From Ralstonia soli (GTDB lineage: Bacteria > Pseudomonadota > Gammaproteobacteria > Burkholderiales > Burkholderiaceae): DNA of 64,000 bases. How positions within the stretch are numbered: the first letter of the stretch is position 1; each line of letters opens with the position of its first letter. Location: positions 62,001-126,000 of the forward strand of contig NZ_JAMXHT010000007.1 in NCBI RefSeq assembly GCF_023955655.1, in the 5' to 3' direction. Below, piece after piece: positions 62,801 to 64,000 of this stretch. Both the position numbers and the translations under genes were made by a program. A model generated the notes under the pieces. It saw only the letters and a list, made by a program, of their open reading frames with translations. It had not been told where the DNA came from and searched no databases.

Positions 62801-63675
62801 TATTTTTGACAGACGCCATCGACTGCACAACTCAGCCAAAGAACAGAACTCGGCTGGCCGGATGCTCAAGTTTCAACCCCCAGGAATCAGATGAAGCCAG
62901 ACGCAGTCGCGCAAAACTTCACGACCCGCTGCAGCGCTGCAATTCAGTGCACTTACCATAGCAAGCGCTTCCTGGTCCCGCAATTCGGCATCGATGGTGA
63001 ATACACCTATCCGCAATGTCCGGTGTATGACCGCCTGCGCCACACGGGTTTCTCCATAGCTCGGAGCTTGCTGTGTTGGTGTGCCATTGCCTCGCCATGG
63101 GGCGCGCTTTCAGATTGGCGGTAAAGCAATGCAAAGCGGCGTGTCTGTCCAATTGACGTGGACTTTGGCCGCATTGCGCCTTCCCAGCGCCGTGTCGTTT
63201 TTACGCGCTGCTTTTTCGCTTTGACATATCGCTGTGCAATTTTTTTACCGTGGCGGCGCCATTCTTTTGGCGAGGTTCAATGCGATGTGCCCGCAAGCAT
63301 TGCCACATGACAATAGAAACATGCGTTTTGATATGCGCAAGGGCTTTGCCCATCATGCCGCGTCAGATCAAGCCATTTTTCGCGCTGCGAGGCAGACGAA
63401 GACGCTTCGGATATCGGAATGACGATGCTCCCCCTCGCGAATCCGGCGAAAGCGCGTTTCAACACCACGACGCAACTTAGAACGAACGCCGTCGCACCAT
63501 TCCATGCTTGATGTGTTGTATTCAGCACAAACAAGCCTTTGCGCCGAGCACGAGTTTTGCGCATCATGAAGAACATTGCCCTTGACTTCGGCAGGCCGGC
63601 GCTTTTCCGTCGCGCGCCACCTGGAGTCCGTGCGTGGCGAGATGTTGTGGGCAATACCTCTGGTTGGAGCGTGGG
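62801..63675. other. about 0.9 kb without a supported gene
   Basis: Between the H-NS gene and the PAS-domain gene no reading frame shows family motifs or a convincing start. A 77-codon frame (62891-63124) and antisense frames lack support. The base composition is lower in GC than the flanks, so regulatory content or a decayed gene is possible. Confidence 0.4.
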
Positions 63676-64000
63676 ATGCAAGACGAAATTTCCTACCCGT
63701 TGTCGGCGCAAAGCCTTCCGGTTCCGCTCTATGTGGTTCTTGAAGGGCGCATCGTGTATGCCAACGCGGCAGGCGTCTGCATGGTGCGTGCGCTTTCGGC
63801 CGACCAGTTGCTGGGGGAGCCCTTCTCACGCTTTTTCCAGGATGTTCCCGCGTGGCTGGGTGGACGCGCGGCCGACGATGTCGATGCGACGATGCAGGAC
63901 GCCCCGTCCGTGCCCGCAGCACAGCTGGTCTCCGCCCTGTCTGCCGGGGATGCTAATGAGGTGGTCAGCGTCCGCCTGACCGTCACCCCCACACGCTTCG
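63676..64000 (+). CDS. PAS-domain protein, N-terminal part (cut by window end)
   Basis: The first 108 residues of a protein whose end lies outside the window. The start MQDEISYPL is preceded by GGAG at 63666-63669. The segment VPLYVVLEGRIVYANAAGVCMVRALSADQLLGEPFSRFF is a typical PAS domain, followed by a Val/Ala-rich stretch. PAS domains head sensor kinases and diguanylate cyclases; the type cannot be told here. Confidence 0.7.
   Translation, partial: MQDEISYPLSAQSLPVPLYVVLEGRIVYANAAGVCMVRALSADQLLGEPFSRFFQDVPAWLGGRAADDVDATMQDAPSVPAAQLVSALSAGDANEVVSVRLTVTPTRF

Noticed and set aside
62891-63124. 77-residue plus-strand frame
   Set aside because: No ribosome site, no recognisable motif, and atypical composition; not enough to call a gene.
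63277-63711. 144-codon minus-strand frame
   Set aside because: Overlaps the start of the PAS-domain gene and has no motifs.

Overview
The window looks like a replicon of a GC-rich beta-proteobacterium, most likely Ralstonia. The evidence is the high GC with strong G/C third-position bias, the flagellar gene order (fliHGFE, fliTSDC, fliLMNOPQR, flgLKJIHGFEDCB, flgA-flgMN), a Burkholderiales-type porin and a short beta-proteobacterial H-NS protein. In Ralstonia this set usually sits on the second replicon or megaplasmid, but that placement, and the species, are inferred rather than read from the sequence.

Layout. (1) 1-3811: C-ring, MS-ring and export genes fliH (cut by the window edge), fliG and fliF on the minus strand, and divergent fliE. 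(2) 3882-13269: a plus-strand, tightly overlapping glycan island. It holds CDP-glucose synthesis and 4,6-dehydration (rfbF, rfbG), a 3,5-epimerase-type cupin, a zinc-finger sugar C-methyltransferase, a CmcI-family protein, three family-2 glycosyltransferases (two are a tandem duplicate), a hexapeptide acyltransferase and a sugar epimerase/reductase. It lies between fliE and the fliTSDC filament block, so flagellin glycosylation with a branched deoxysugar is the leading hypothesis. An OhrR-type regulator follows. (3) 13967-17991: fliT, fliS, fliD and fliC, with a near-consensus sigma-28 promoter before fliC. (4) 18420-20941: a NarL/LuxR-type regulator with a degenerate receiver, and a PAS-GGDEF-EAL protein. 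(5) 21315-25605: fliLMNOPQR.

(6) 26001-45184: a complete aryl polyene (APE) lipid pathway in the order C-D-E-F-G-H/I-J-ammonia lyase-K-L-M-O-P-Q-R plus an extra ketosynthase. It continues with two small secreted paralogues, a methyltransferase and a halogenase-like FAD enzyme. The ligase (ApeH) and one dehydratase (ApeI) are fused in one protein. The logic is: the ammonia lyase or another source supplies the aryl acid, the ligase loads it on an ACP, the KS/CLF-KR-DH cycle extends it to a polyene, acyl/glycosyltransferases join it to a lipid, and LolA-like and MMPL proteins move it outward.

(7) 45215-58995: a YoaK-type membrane protein, then the rod, hook and ring operon flgBCDEFGHIJ with flgKL (probably with its own sigma-28 promoter), and divergent flgA, flgM, flgN. 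(8) 59446-64000: a second LuxR-type regulator lacking the phospho-acceptor Asp, a porin, a GntR/UTRA regulator, an H-NS-family protein, about 0.9 kb without a convincing gene, and the start of a PAS-domain protein cut by the window end.

No rRNA, tRNA, CRISPR array, insertion sequence or prophage was seen. flhDC, flhAB, fliIJK, fliA, motAB and che genes are not in the window. The most unusual content is the APE pathway inserted between two flagellar operons, the apparently CDP-linked C-methylated sugar island, and the two non-phosphorylatable LuxR-type regulators beside flagellar operons.
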